This document shows positions 23,319-34,170 of a stretch of 64,000 bases of DNA, piece after piece (position 1 is the first letter of the stretch; each line of letters opens with the position of its first letter). The notes under the pieces were generated by a model. It worked only from the letters and a program-made list of their open reading frames with translations, was not told the DNA's origin and ran no database searches. The position numbers and the translations under genes were made by a program. Source of the DNA: Cystobasidiopsis lactophilus (Eukaryota; Basidiomycota; Agaricostilbomycetes; Agaricostilbales; Chionosphaeraceae); contig BCIO01000004.1 of the NCBI GenBank assembly GCA_001599975.1, positions 2,205,328-2,269,327 on the forward strand, in the 5' to 3' direction.

Positions 23319-23753
23319 GCGCTCCTCGTCTCATCATTATCGTCATCTGGCTAGAACTCAACGGGCTTGTTTCTTATAGAAGCACAATCGCAAAATGGGG
23401 GGCAGGATATAGACCCCTTTGCAGGGGCGGTTTGCATTAGAGAAGGAGAGATTTTTGAAAGTGAAGAGGAGAAGCGGGCCATTTGGTCTATAAAAACGGG
23501 GGAGAGCTAAGAGGTTGAAGCAAAGGCTAAGCCTTTTGGAAAAGACGAAAGGGCAAACGAAGATGGGGGAGGGGCGAGTGGGAAACGATGGGAAAGTGCA
23601 AAGTGCAAGAAGGCGGCGGGCGTGGTGCTTGGCTGAGGGAGGTGGAGGAGGAGGGGTATGCCATACTGCAAAAGAGAGAAAAGCGAGTGTCCTAATTGTT
23701 GTTTGGTGGCCCAACAACTGCCCAACACACAAAGTTTAAAAAGAGAGGTGTGT
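23319..23753. other. Convergent 3' intergenic region
   Basis: 435 bp, purine-rich on the plus strand, between the stops of argininosuccinate lyase and syntaxin 1. It contains both 3' UTRs and no gene. Confidence 0.5.
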
Positions 23754-25370
23754 TTATTTGTTGCCAAAGTGCACGCCGAGCACGATGCCGACAATGGCCA
23801 CTGTGCGGGCACCCCATTGAGCATCAGAATTGGACTGATAGGGTAGAAAGGGGAACGCACGGATGATGATGATAATGATGAAGCAAATCCACCGCTTCTT
23901 GCGCGCGGCCCTGGCGGACTTGACGGCCTTTTGCATCTGCCCCTCTCTGTGGCCGACACTCCATTTGAGCTTCCGTTCAGACGCTTAAAAGAGAGGAAGG
24001 CGACGCACGCCTGGTTCATGTCGTTCTCGGCCTCCTGAGCCTTGGCCTCGACGGCCTGGAGCGCCGGTTCTTGCTCGTCCACCATGACCGCCATCTGTAG
24101 TCAGTTACACACAAGTAAGCACCAATAGAATCAGTGCTTGATTAGGGAGGCCGACGCACGTCTGAGAACATTTGGGCGAGCTCGGTGATGGTCTGCTCAA
24201 TCTTGACAATCTCGACGTGGCGGTCCTGGACCTCCTTGTAGGCCGCTCTGGCGTCTCCATACCGGTTCGAATTCAACAACTGTGATTCGTCGACCTGAGC
24301 TATAAGCACAAAGCATATTGAGCGGGGGAGGAGGAACGCACGGCCTGCTCGAAAATCTTGTTGGACTGGCCCGCGTTGTCCAGGGCGGCGTTGACCTCTT
24401 GCTGGGAGGCGTCCGGCTTGACGATCTTGAACTGGCGCTCCATCTTTTGGCGGTGCTTCTTGCGCGACTCCTGCTCGACCGTCTGGTAGCGCTGGATGGC
24501 CTCCATGAATCTTGCGAACACCATTTTGAGTTTTGGGGCTATTCCAAGAGCCAGCAGGGAATGTTACCTGTTCTTGACGGCGCCGACCTGGGTCCTGCGC
24601 ACGTTGGTGTTGGGGTCCCTGGGGTCCCGCTTGGCGGCCTGCGCCTCGAGGCGCTTGATGGCCGCCTTGAGCGAGTTGGAGAGCTGGCGGGTGTCCGAGG
24701 TGACGGTGGTGAGCTCCTGGTTGATGCGGTCGTGCTGCTGGTCGTTGGCGACGGTGTCGAGCTGGCGCTGGTGGAGGTCGCGGATGCGGTTGATGTTGTC
24801 GTTGAGCTCGGCGGTGGCGGAGCGAATGTCGCCAATCTGCGCCATCGTCTGGGTGTGAGCCTCAAAGTGCAACAGCTTTGTGCTGCTAAAGCAGGTGGAG
24901 AAGCGGCCATACATCATTGAAGAACTTTGTCTCCTCGTCCACGGGCTGGCCTTGGCCCTGACCCCCTCCCGAAGGCGGGCCATAATCCTGCTGCCCCCCG
25001 TATTGCTGCTGGCCCTGACCGGCAGAGGCAGGCGAAGGCTGGTACTGGGGCTGGTTGGAGGCCGAGTAGCCGCGAGACGCAGAGTTCTGGCGCGGGTTCG
25101 ACGGGAGGCCTCCGCCCTGTTGCTGGTATGAGGCCGGCGACGGGTTGGCGGGTTGCCTGAACGACGCGCGCGCTCAGTCACTGCCTGTATACAAGGAGCC
25201 AGAGCGCAACGCACTGCCTGGTCGCGGGGTAGGATTGCTGGTACGGCTGGTTGCTGCTGTACCCTCCTTGGCCTTGGCCGCCAGCCTGCTCGGGTCGCTT
25301 TAAGCCTCGGTCTCGCTCTGTCTGAGCAGAGGCAGCCTACTCGGGCTTGGTTCAACCGGTCGCGCGCCAT
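23754..25370 (-). CDS. Plasma-membrane syntaxin (Sso-type Qa-SNARE), copy 1
   Basis: t-SNARE for exocytic vesicle fusion. Exon 1 is just MARDRLNQAR (start 25370) and a 43-nt intron follows. Then comes a Q/G/Y-rich N-terminal tail and VDEETKFFNDV. The Habc region includes QIGDIRSATAELNDNINRIR and VFARFMEAIQRYQTVEQES. The SNARE helix reads VEIVKIEQTITELAQMFSD and MAVMVDEQEPALQAVEAKAQ. The C-terminal anchor is RARKKRWICF plus a run of Ile, then, after a 3' intron, LAIVGIVLGVHFGNK and the stop at 23754. Nearly every donor here is GTGCGT. It lies head-to-head with a paralogue at 25813. Confidence 0.9.
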
Positions 25371-25812
25371 AAGAAAGTCGGGGAATGGGCGCAAGAGACG
25401 CAGAAGTCCTTGAAACACAGCCCTTGAGACCACCACAAGTCGTGTCTCTCAATGCGGATCTTCGGCTTGGCCCGAGACACGTCAATCTTCCGACATCTCG
25501 CCACTTCCCACTTTCGCATGAAATTCTCGTGTTGGATCTCTCTGATCGTCCTGCCTGTTGCGAACGCTTGGCAATCATGACGCATTATGCAACAATGAAT
25601 GTCCGACAGATAAATCACCGCTGGAGACGCGGCCTGCAGGAGGGGCGCGTCTTTCGCCAAATCCGGACAGCCATCTCTTGTCCGCTGTGATCGCTCGCTC
25701 CAATTTGCCCAATGCAGTAATTGGGCCAGTCTGAACAAACGTTAATGGCCATGCGCTCCTCCCTCTGCCTCTCGCTCGACCAACTCTCCCCAATCCGACA
25801 GCAGCAGCAGCA
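25371..25812. promoter_or_regulatory. Divergent promoter between the two syntaxin genes
   Basis: 442 bp between the start codons of two paralogous syntaxins transcribed outwards. No gene inside. Short CAG repeats lie just before 25813 (CAGCAGCAGCAGCA at about 25800). Confidence 0.55.
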
Positions 25813-28058
25813 ATGGCCAGAGACAGGCTCGCCCAAGTTCGAGTGAGCTCTCTCCTTGCACATTCTCGTTCACCGACTGTGCTAAAGGCTTTTGAAAAAG
25901 GCTCAAGCTCATGTCAATACGGCCCCTCCTTTGGAAATCCACCCGGTGGTTTCCAGGTCCCCTTCGCTCAATGGCGACTGGGTCTCCCAATCGTATGGCG
26001 GCAGGCCAGCCTTGTCCCGCTCTCACACCGCATCCTCCATCAACTCGCGCAAGACGGCCACTGCATCCGCTATTGCTGATGAGTTCAAGTAAGGCACATT
26101 GCCGTCTTTTGTTTTCGAAGACCACAAAATCTCAATGAAAGTGTGGCCAACAGCTCTTACAGCCCTCAGCCTCCCACGCCAGAGATGCGCCCTCCCGGAG
26201 GCTACAGCGAGAACCCGTTCGCGGACCAAAGGGAGACCGCCTGGGATGCCGCTCCTCGCAACCCGCCACTGGCCGCTGCCAAAGGCCACCAGCGCGCCTT
26301 CTCCAATCCCTTCGAGTCCTACCGCCCGCCCACTTTCAAGCGCGCCCAGTCCTACAACAACTCGGTCGTCGCTTCCCCGCCGCCCTACGCGGCGTCGGTC
26401 AAGAGCCGGGTGGCTCAGTTCGACCAGCAGCGCGCGTCCATGTACTCGGCCGGCGGCATGAGCCCCATGACTGGCCCTTCCAACACCACCTTCCAAAACA
26501 ACAACGGCCCGGCCAGCCCGCAGGACTGGCACCCGTCGCCAGTGACCCCAGAGCAGTTCCAGCCTTACTCCATCCCAGCCTTCCCGTCCCGCCGCAACTC
26601 CACTCGCCCTTCTTTCCGCTCCACTCGGAGCTACACCTCCCAGGACCTCGACCTCTCCCCTCCCGAGCCGGTGTACACCAACGACAAGCAGAACATGCGC
26701 CACCACTTCACCGCTTCGCCCGTCCAGGAGCACGTCCCGATGGACGAGATGGAGCTCTTCTTCGAGGAAGTCGCCCACCTCCAAAACGGCAACCGCCAGC
26801 TCGGGGACAACATCACCCGCATCGACACCCTGCACGCGCGCCTGCTCAACACCCTGCCGGACTCGCAGGAGTTCCAGCGGGTGACCAACGAGCTCCAGCG
26901 CGTCGTCGACGAGACGAGGGCTTTGACGTCCAACATCCGGGACCGGATCAAGGAGCTCGAGCGGACCAATGGCCGCGCGCCCACGCAGCAGGACGCCAAC
27001 GTCAAGCGCACCCAGACCGCCTCCGTCAAGAACCGCTTCGTCGAGTCCATCCAGCGCTACTCCCAGGTCGAGGCTTCCCACCGCCAGGCGTCCAAGCAGA
27101 GGCTCGGCAAGCAGTACAAGGTCATCAACCCCTCCGCCTCCGATGACGAGGTGCGGCAGGTCATTGAGGACCCAGAGGCTGGAGCGGCCATGTTCCGACA
27201 AGCTGTTCGTTCCCTCCCTTCCCTTTTGACCCTTTTACGTTGTCTCACGTAAAGTTCGAGGTCGAACAGGTTATGCAGTCCAACCGCTCGGGCGAAGCGC
27301 GCACCACGCTCAACGCCGTCCAGGCCCGTCACGCCGACATCCAGCGCATCGAGAGCACCATCGTCGAGCTCGCGCAGCTCTTTCAGGACATGGCCATCAT
27401 GGTCGAGGAGCAGGGCGAGACGCTCATGCACATCGAAGAGAAGGCCGTCAAGACCGAGCAGGACATGGAGGCTGCGTGAGTCGCTCTTCAGCTTAGACCC
27501 AATGTCGTTAGCAGGTGTCTGAGTTTGATCCTTTCGGCTCACAGTCATCAAGAGCTGGTGCACGCCAAGAAGTCGGCGCTGTCGGCCCGCTCCAAGCGCA
27601 AGATGTGCTTCGGCATCCTGGTGCTCATCATCCTCATCTTTGCCGGCGTCATCGCCTACTTTGCCCTCAAAGGCCGCATCGGCCACTCTTCTTCTTCGGA
27701 CTCTTCCCAACAAAACGACAGCAGCGACGGCTCGCCCAGCAATGGCGCCGCCGTGTCCATCACTCCCTTGGGAGCGGCCAGCACGACGGTCACTGCTGTC
27801 GAGACTGCCACCGTCGTCTTGACTTCCGTCGTGGTCACTACCACCAACGCAGCCCCAGTGGAGACGGCCACCGACGCGCCGCAGGAGCCGGCCACCACTC
27901 GCACTTCCTCCAACGCCGCTGCCAAGTCTACCGGCCGAAGTGCCAGCGTGCTTCCGAGAGCCATGACCTGGGAAGAGCGAGGTCGAGCTTGGCCTTTGGT
28001 CGAGGAGGCCTACCTAGCGGACTCGGCTGTCGACTTCTCCGACGCCTTCATCATCTAG
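25813..28058 (+). CDS. Syntaxin (Qa-SNARE), copy 2, with long N-terminal region and C-terminal tail beyond the membrane anchor
   Basis: Exon 1 is MARDRLAQVR, matching the first exon of copy 1. A roughly 250-residue Pro/Ser-rich N-terminal region follows, then the Habc region MDEMELFFEEVAHLQNGNRQ (around 26740). Next are NRFVESIQRYSQVEASHRQA and a SNARE helix HADIQRIESTIVELAQLFQD then MAIMVEEQGETLMHIEEKAV (around 27330-27450). The last exon gives the basic border SARSKRKMCF and a TM span ILVLIILIFAGVIAYFAL. About 125 further residues rich in Ser, Thr, Ala and Val end at 28058. Typical syntaxins end within a few residues of the anchor, so this tail is unusual. It would face the lumen or outside. 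Confidence 0.88.
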
Positions 28059-28362
28059 CCCACCCTCCTTTAACGAAGAGGTTGAGGGCTGTAATTGTAT
28101 CACCACTTATAGACTCTTGTACTTTAGGCTGGCTTCCTTTGCAAGGGATTCACAATGGGTTAATGGCTGGGCCTTTTCTCGGTGGCGCTGTTCGATCTGA
28201 GTGTCCTAAAAATGAGACGATGAGGAAGAAAGACTAAGTGCTTTATACAATGCAAATCCAAGACCTTGATTCCAGAAATCCTTTCGAGCCCTGCATCAAC
28301 CATCCGCAGTCGAATCCGAACCTTTGCGTCCCCCAAATGATTGCACGAGAGATCTGAGTGTA
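28059..28362. other. Convergent 3' intergenic region
   Basis: About 300 bp holding the 3' UTRs of syntaxin copy 2 and the minus-strand orphan. No gene. Confidence 0.45.
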
Positions 28363-29403
28363 CTATTCCTTGACCTCATTCTCCTCATTCTCCTCGACTT
28401 CGCTATCCTCGCCATTGTCGTTGCGCTTGAATGCGCCACCGATCTTGCTCAGCAAGTTCTCGAAGTGGGTCTTCAGATAACCCATGAGAAGGATTTGGAA
28501 GGGCCGCATGCCGTGGGCGTTGTAGAGACCTTGTAGGATTGCGAGAGAGATGACCGCAAAGATCAGCTTCAAGTAGGTCTGATTGACCATGTCGGTGGCG
28601 ACGGTGGCGACCTGCTCGGCCGGCTCTTCATCGTTCGCAGCCACCACCTCTTGTGACTCAACTTTTTGGATGGCCTCTTGAGAGCCGTTTTCAGCCTTGG
28701 GCGACTTCTTCGTGATGCCGACACTTTCGGCAACGGCGACGGCTGACTCGATCATCTTGCCGCCTTCCAACGGTTCGCCAATCTTGGAGCCCTGGGTCGT
28801 CAACGACTCTTCATGATCGCAATGCTTGATGTCGTAATGCTCCATCTCTTGGGCGTCGGCCCTCTCTTCCATTTCGTGTTCGACTTCGGCAGCTAGCTCG
28901 AAGCCGCGGAGGATGATCTGGGGCGTCGAGGGGCAGACTGGCACCTCGTAGTCGGAGTTGACCGATGAAGGCACAGACCTTCCATAGGGAGAGTAAGTGC
29001 CGCGCGGGGGCAAGACAATGTCCACCGTCAATGGCGAGACCGAATAGTTGGCCATCTTGCTGAAGTCAATCATGGGACCAATCAGCTGCTGGCCAGTCAT
29101 CAGCCTTTGTGTGATGAGTTTGGAAGAGGATGGACGGCTCACCGGAGTCTCTGGCGTGGAATAGCCGGCAAGTGAAGCCTCGCGCGGCGAGCATTTCATG
29201 GGAATCGGCTGCAGAGGATGCATTCGAGTCTGCCGTGCAACCGTTGGCGAGGAGTGTTCTCTCACCTTGGAGGCCGTTGCTTCAGACACCGAAGACATGC
29301 TCGTAGGAAGAGATCTCGTTGGGAGTGGGTTCTTGCAAGGAAGGGTTGAAGAAAAGTTCCAGACAAGGGATTCGACCAGAGGCAGATGGATGAGAAGGGA
29401 CAA
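28363..29403 (-). CDS. Hypothetical protein with a C-terminal membrane segment
   Basis: Single uninterrupted frame. I prefer the start MSSVSEATASKVREHSSPTV at about 29298; 29403 is the longest form. The body is Ser/Pro/Glu-rich and probably disordered, with a central acidic stretch (EVEHEMEERADAQEMEHYD). Near the C-terminus a hydrophobic segment, YLKLIFAVISLAILQGLY, could span a membrane. It is followed by an acidic tail ending EENEENEVKE. No family recognised. It may be a tail-anchored-like regulator. Confidence 0.6.
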   Translation of the reverse strand: MSLLIHLPLVESLVWNFSSTLPCKNPLPTRSLPTSMSSVSEATASKVREHSSPTVARQTRMHPLQPIPMKCSPREASLAGYSTPETPVSRPSSSKLITQRLMTGQQLIGPMIDFSKMANYSVSPLTVDIVLPPRGTYSPYGRSVPSSVNSDYEVPVCPSTPQIILRGFELAAEVEHEMEERADAQEMEHYDIKHCDHEESLTTQGSKIGEPLEGGKMIESAVAVAESVGITKKSPKAENGSQEAIQKVESQEVVAANDEEPAEQVATVATDMVNQTYLKLIFAVISLAILQGLYNAHGMRPFQILLMGYLKTHFENLLSKIGGAFKRNDNGEDSEVEENEENEVKE

Positions 29404-30377
29404 GAAAGAGACGCTCTGTGGTCGCTATCATTTCACATGCCCGTTGAGGTGGGGCCAAACTTTCTTGTCGTCCCAACGGTCTCCAACCGAAAAGGAGGCG
29501 CCGAGGAGTAGTTCTAGCAGAAAACCTTGGGCAGCAGCAGGAGTGGCCCTCTAGTAGCAGTAGACGTGAAAGCAGACAGACGGAGAGCAGAAGCAAAAGA
29601 GGCCCATTGTGAGGATCAGAAGGACGCCGGAGCAACTTGGCTGAGGACTCGAACATCCATAAACGCAAGACGGCCACCGATCTGGCCTTCTATCCGAATT
29701 TTCAGTCCATTTGCAACTCGAACAAGACCGACAGACTGTTTTGAATGCAGCAGACAGAGCAGAAGCTGAGAGGACCGAAGCGGCGGCTCTCGATCGGTTC
29801 CAGCTTTGCCGCCCTTTTTGCAAGGTTCTTCCCCTCCGGTGTTCAGCTTCCCTTCATTATTGAGAGAGGTGATGAGCAGAAGCGCCGAAAATTTGAGCAA
29901 GACACGAGTTTTCTACGTTGAGGATCGCCGGACCCAGGTGGCGACAGGCGCGCTCTTGGATGCTTGCTTCTAACTTTTTGCTGTCTTCTCTTGCGTTCGT
30001 ACTCGAGGCTTGCTTGCGAGTGTGTGTGTAGAGTCACTGCATCAGGACTATTATTGGCAATGGCGACGAAGCGGTCGATCAGGCGGTGTTCTGGGCTCGT
30101 CTTCCTCCCGCTCTGCCCCGTCGCCGCCCTCTCCTGTTGTGCTCGGCCCGCCTTGGCTTCTCGGGTGGCAGGCTGTCCTATCCGGTTCTGTGGACCCAGG
30201 CTCAAAGGGCGATGCCCGGGCAGTTCTAGGCGATCCCCCAGTCCACGGTGCTCCACACTGTCTCAGAACAGCCAGCCTGGCTGTGGCGGAAGCTTTATTT
30301 CTCAAGTAGCTGCTTTCTCGACTCTTGTCCTGTTTCCCAACACCTCTCTTCTCACTACATCCTCTCAATCAAACAAA
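29404..30377. other. Intergenic region with divergent promoters
   Basis: 970 bp between the minus-strand orphan and the secreted-protein gene. The last 60 bp before 30378 are C/T-rich and end CAAACAAAATG, a good fungal start context. Minor open frames in the interval carry no recognisable product. Confidence 0.45.
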
Positions 30378-31427
30378 ATGTTGCGATTTTGCGCCCTTCC
30401 CCTCGTCATGGCTGCCAGCGCCTCTGCCAGTCTCCTTTTCTACGCTCACACCGATTCCTGTCAGTCCCATTCTCTACCATCTGTACTTTAGGGTGCTGAA
30501 CCCGGGGACGTGCTGCAGTCATCCAATACAACGGCGCCGGCTGGACAGAAGGCATCGGCGAGGCTTACTCTGACTCGCCCGACGCTTCATACACCTTTTC
30601 CATCGATCGTTCGACGGCCTATCCTACCTGTACGTGGTTACTTTTAATGCTGGTGTGCAGAACGGCGACTGACCAGCACTTCTCACGTAGCGGTCGGTGG
30701 CGCAGTTGGCGTCTTCTACCGCGCCGACACCGACAGAGGGTAGGTACCTCCCAAGCTTAGCTGTTTGAAGTGAAAGTGTTTAAAGTCTTTCGCTCTTCAG
30801 TCCCTTTAAGGTCTACCTCGATGGCGAGGACGAGACGGCCAAGACTGCTGGCAACGCCTACCTTTTCAACCCAACGGACAACAGCACGGGATACTACTAC
30901 GTGGAGTTCGTCCTTCTTTCTTGATCTTTAGACATCTTTTTGATCCTCGGACGACTTTTAGGGAGTTCACGGCCGCCGTCCACAACTTTACGGTCACCAA
31001 TGTGGGCAACAGCGACGGCACGGCTCCCAAGCTCGGCCTGTCCTACATCGTCGTCACAGACTCGCTCTCCGAGATGGGCGAGTACACCTTGTCACCCAAG
31101 CCCGGAGAATACTTCGCTTCCATCCCTGCGGACTTGGTGACTAACTACATCCCCGGCGCTGGCTTCACGGGGCAGCCCACCATGACCATCCAGTCGTACA
31201 CGATGACCACCACACCCTCTTCTTCTGAGACTGCGTTGGTCACGACCACTACGCCCTTCTCTTCAGAGACGCCATTGGTCACGGCCACCGATTCAGAGCC
31301 AATTGGACCAATCAGCTCGCCGGACCCTGCTGTCAGTAGCGTTGTGGGTTGCCTCTCTCCCATTTCCTTGCAGCTTGTCTCACTGCCAGATCGCAGCCCG
31401 TTAAAAAGCGAAAAGTCGTCGATTTGA
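30378..31427 (+). CDS. Predicted secreted or cell-surface protein
   Basis: The start at 30378 gives MLRFCALPLVMAASASASLL, a clear signal peptide. Four introns separate short exons: IQYNGAGWTEGIGEAYSDSP, VGGAVGVFYRADTDRG, FKVYLDGEDETAKTAGNAYL and EFTAAVHNFTVTNVGNSDGT (around 30963). The fold is likely a beta-sandwich resembling extracellular fungal galactose-binding or carbohydrate-binding-like domains (an inference only). After about residue 200 comes a Thr/Ser-rich tandem (TTTPSSSETALVTTTTPFSS) typical of O-mannosylated stalks. The frame ends at 31427. No convincing GPI signal is visible, though a 3' intron could hide one. Confidence 0.65.
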
Positions 31428-31553
31428 AGAAAAGGCAGCGGGGCATTTGAGGCGTAGTGTCAGCACAGCATGGACAATCTGTACTCATCTTGCATTATCT
31501 ATGATACGATTAGGTCTACAAGTCCCAAATTAAGTGCAACAACACTGGATATC

Positions 31554-33563
31554 AACGCTTGATAACCTTAAGCTCGATCATGCGCAAGAGAGGGTAGGAG
31601 ACTGTTCGCATGGTGTGAGTTGCCGATAAGAAGGGAAGTCAGAAGACGAGGCCTACTCAAAGTGAAGCCGGCGCCCAAATAAAGGCCCATATCGGCGCCA
31701 AACTCGCCGACCTTCTTCGCAATCGGTCCAATGTAGTAGACTTGGTCCACTGTTCAAGCTTCACTCAGCAAGCTGACTTTAGCTTACGGAGGCAAGGGAC
31801 ATACTGCCAACAATGGCGCCAGCCCAGCCGATGAGGAAAGCAACGAAGGCAGCCAGGCCAATGGGCAAAACCGAGCTGTTGTTCCAGTCGTTCCAGTTGT
31901 AGGACGAGAATTTGCCGTGGCGGAAGATCAAGAACTCTTCCCAGGTGATCACAAGGTACATCGCACACCAGTAGCCCATAAGAGCGAGGAAGTTTTCGAA
32001 AATCTCGTAGAGGTGGTCGCGGCCGGCACTGGAGTGGTTCAATGGTCAGCGAAGTGGTACCGAATTCGAAGGAGCGACGCTCACCAAGCGCAAATGAACG
32101 AGATGGCGATGCCAACAAAAACCCAGAAGATTCGGGGCACCATGAGAGGGTATTTGCCCAGGATTTGGAAGCCCAAAGCCGAGCTGTAGGTGCCGGGAAC
32201 AATGTTGGCCACTTCGCCTAGTGCAAGAATGACAGCGCAGAAGTGTCCGAAGGCGCCAAGGCCGTTGAAGCCAGCGGTCAGGAGGGCGCCACCAGAAACA
32301 TCGTTGGCCGCCACCCAGTCCGCTTGAGCGCCATTTGCGACGCCGCTGCCAATGCCAATACCGACAAGGTACACAAAGCAGGTTGAAAGCGACATGCCAG
32401 CCCAAACAGCGATAGCGGTGGGCCAGCTCTTCGTTGTTTCTGCGTAATAACTTGTGTAATCGGCCGAAGCGGGAGACCAAGTGATGAGGGCGCTCAGAGC
32501 GAGAGAGAAGAAAGACAGTCTAGAGCCAGCGATGGTAGTCGAGTCTCCGAAGGAGTCGTACGAAAGATCGAACTTGGGGCCGGCCACACCGCAGAGGATG
32601 AAAATGACAGCCACTGCGCCGTGTTAGACCTGCCCTGCCAAGGCATGAGACCACACACCTTGGGGTATCCAAGCAAATTTTTCGTAGACTTGAAAGACGT
32701 GCATGCCGAAGGCGCAGATGACGAGCGAGATGACGGCCACCACGACCACTCCGACGATCACAGTGAGAGACCCTCCAGAAACGGCCGAAAGGATTTGTCC
32801 ACCGATCAGCATGTCAACTGCAATCGTTGTGGTTAGAAAAGGGGATGCAGACACAACAAAGGGATGCAGATTTAGATTGCATTCACTCACTCATGCCGTA
32901 ACCAAGTTGAATCACGATGTTCAACACCGAGCAAAGTCGGCTAGGCCACCAGCCCATGTGCCAGCGTGCAATGACGAGCGTGCGATTGCCAGACTTGGCG
33001 CCCCATGGAGCCATGCTGGCGGCGCAAGCGGCACCGACCATTGAGCCAAAAACGGCGCAAAGCGCGCTGTCTGTGAACGACAGTCCGAACACCACTGGCC
33101 CTAAAAATCCTATCTTTGGCGATATGAGCCACAAAATGATGGTAGACGGGCTGGAGATCGACTTACTGCCAAATTGTTGGCGGTAGTGTCTTTTGAAGCG
33201 ATGCGTCAGATTTGCAAGCGATCTCAAGCGGTAGCCTCACTAATTGAGAACCATAAGAGACCCATATGAACTGTAAACAGCGCGGGTAAGCTCCTAGCAT
33301 CAAGGCAGAGAAGGAGCGGAGAACGCACTGTAGTCGCCGACTGTCGTCTTTCCTCTGCGTTCCTCTTCTGTAACTCTTTGGATACCTCTTGCCTCCATGC
33401 CGGCCATGTTTTCCAACTTGTACGCAAAGCGAGAGAGCGCATTGTTGTGCATCGGGACATCAAACTCTTTGGAGGCGGGCTGAGCATGCGTTGACGTCGT
33501 GCCCTCTTTGCCCGCTTCCAACTCCTTGGGCACCAAGTCTGCATCTTCGGGTTGAAAGGCCAT
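31554..33563 (-). CDS. NCS1-family purine-cytosine permease (Fcy2-type)
   Basis: Nucleobase/H+ symporter family (fungal Fcy/Tpn1 branch). The start at 33563 gives MAFQPEDADLVPKELEAGKE. Family segments follow: GLSFTDSALCAVFGSMVGAA, WPSRLCSVLNIVIQLGYGM, VDMLIGGQILSAVSGGSLTV and WSPASADYTSYYAETTKSW (around 32460). Then come VPGTYSSALGFQILGKYPLM, FLALMGYWCAMYLVITWEEF, DQVYYIGPIAKKVGEFGADM (around 31740) and a last exon SYPLLRMIELKVIKR ending at 31554. The YYIGPIAKKVG element near the C-terminus is diagnostic for this group. The substrate cannot be chosen between purines/cytosine and vitamin B6. Confidence 0.88.
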
Positions 33564-34170
33564 GTTGAATGGTGTTGGTGGGTGCTGCACAACGGCCTTA
33601 TCAGCTACAAAATTTTGTGAGCGCTATTTATACATGCTCACACATGGCTGCGGCGGCTGCACCCGCTTGGAGGGCATAAGCATCCTGTTGCCTTGTTGAC
33701 TTTTAAGCGCCTATATCCACCAGCCGGTTTTGCTCCAAGACCAAGGGCAAGAGAGCTGCAACGAGAAGCCGCCAACCAAATCATGCGACAAGACAATAGT
33801 CCTTGACCCTGGTGGACGATGTCTACCAGTTTTGAACTCGCCATTGGCAGTTTATAGCACAGACAGAAGCTAGTCAAGATGGGCAGAATAGCGAGCTAGA
33901 GGCAGGGGGCAGTCCATCGTTGCCACAGTGCAAGCGAGGGCAAGCAACAGGGGCCAACTTGTCGAATCGTCTTCAGTGGCTTGTGCCAAGGTCCGCACCA
34001 GTTCTGATCAGGCCTGACATGCTTGCATGAGTCCTACAAGCTTGAAGTATGCGCCCAAAAGCGTACGAGCCAGCTGCAATTGCCATTCTGCCATCTTGTT
34101 TTCTTCTTCGCCAGCAGCCAGCTCGAATCGAGATCCAGCGTACGTCAAAGGCCCTCGTGCCCTGGGCAAG
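33564..34170. other. Divergent intergenic region
   Basis: About 600 bp between the NCS1 permease start and the Eme1-like start; it holds both promoters. No gene supported. A long minus-strand open frame overlapping its right end is antisense to the Eme1-like gene and was rejected. Confidence 0.45.

Noticed and set aside
26023-27201. 392-codon minus-strand open frame over syntaxin copy 2
   Set aside because: Antisense shadow of a strongly codon-biased SNARE gene; no recognisable product.
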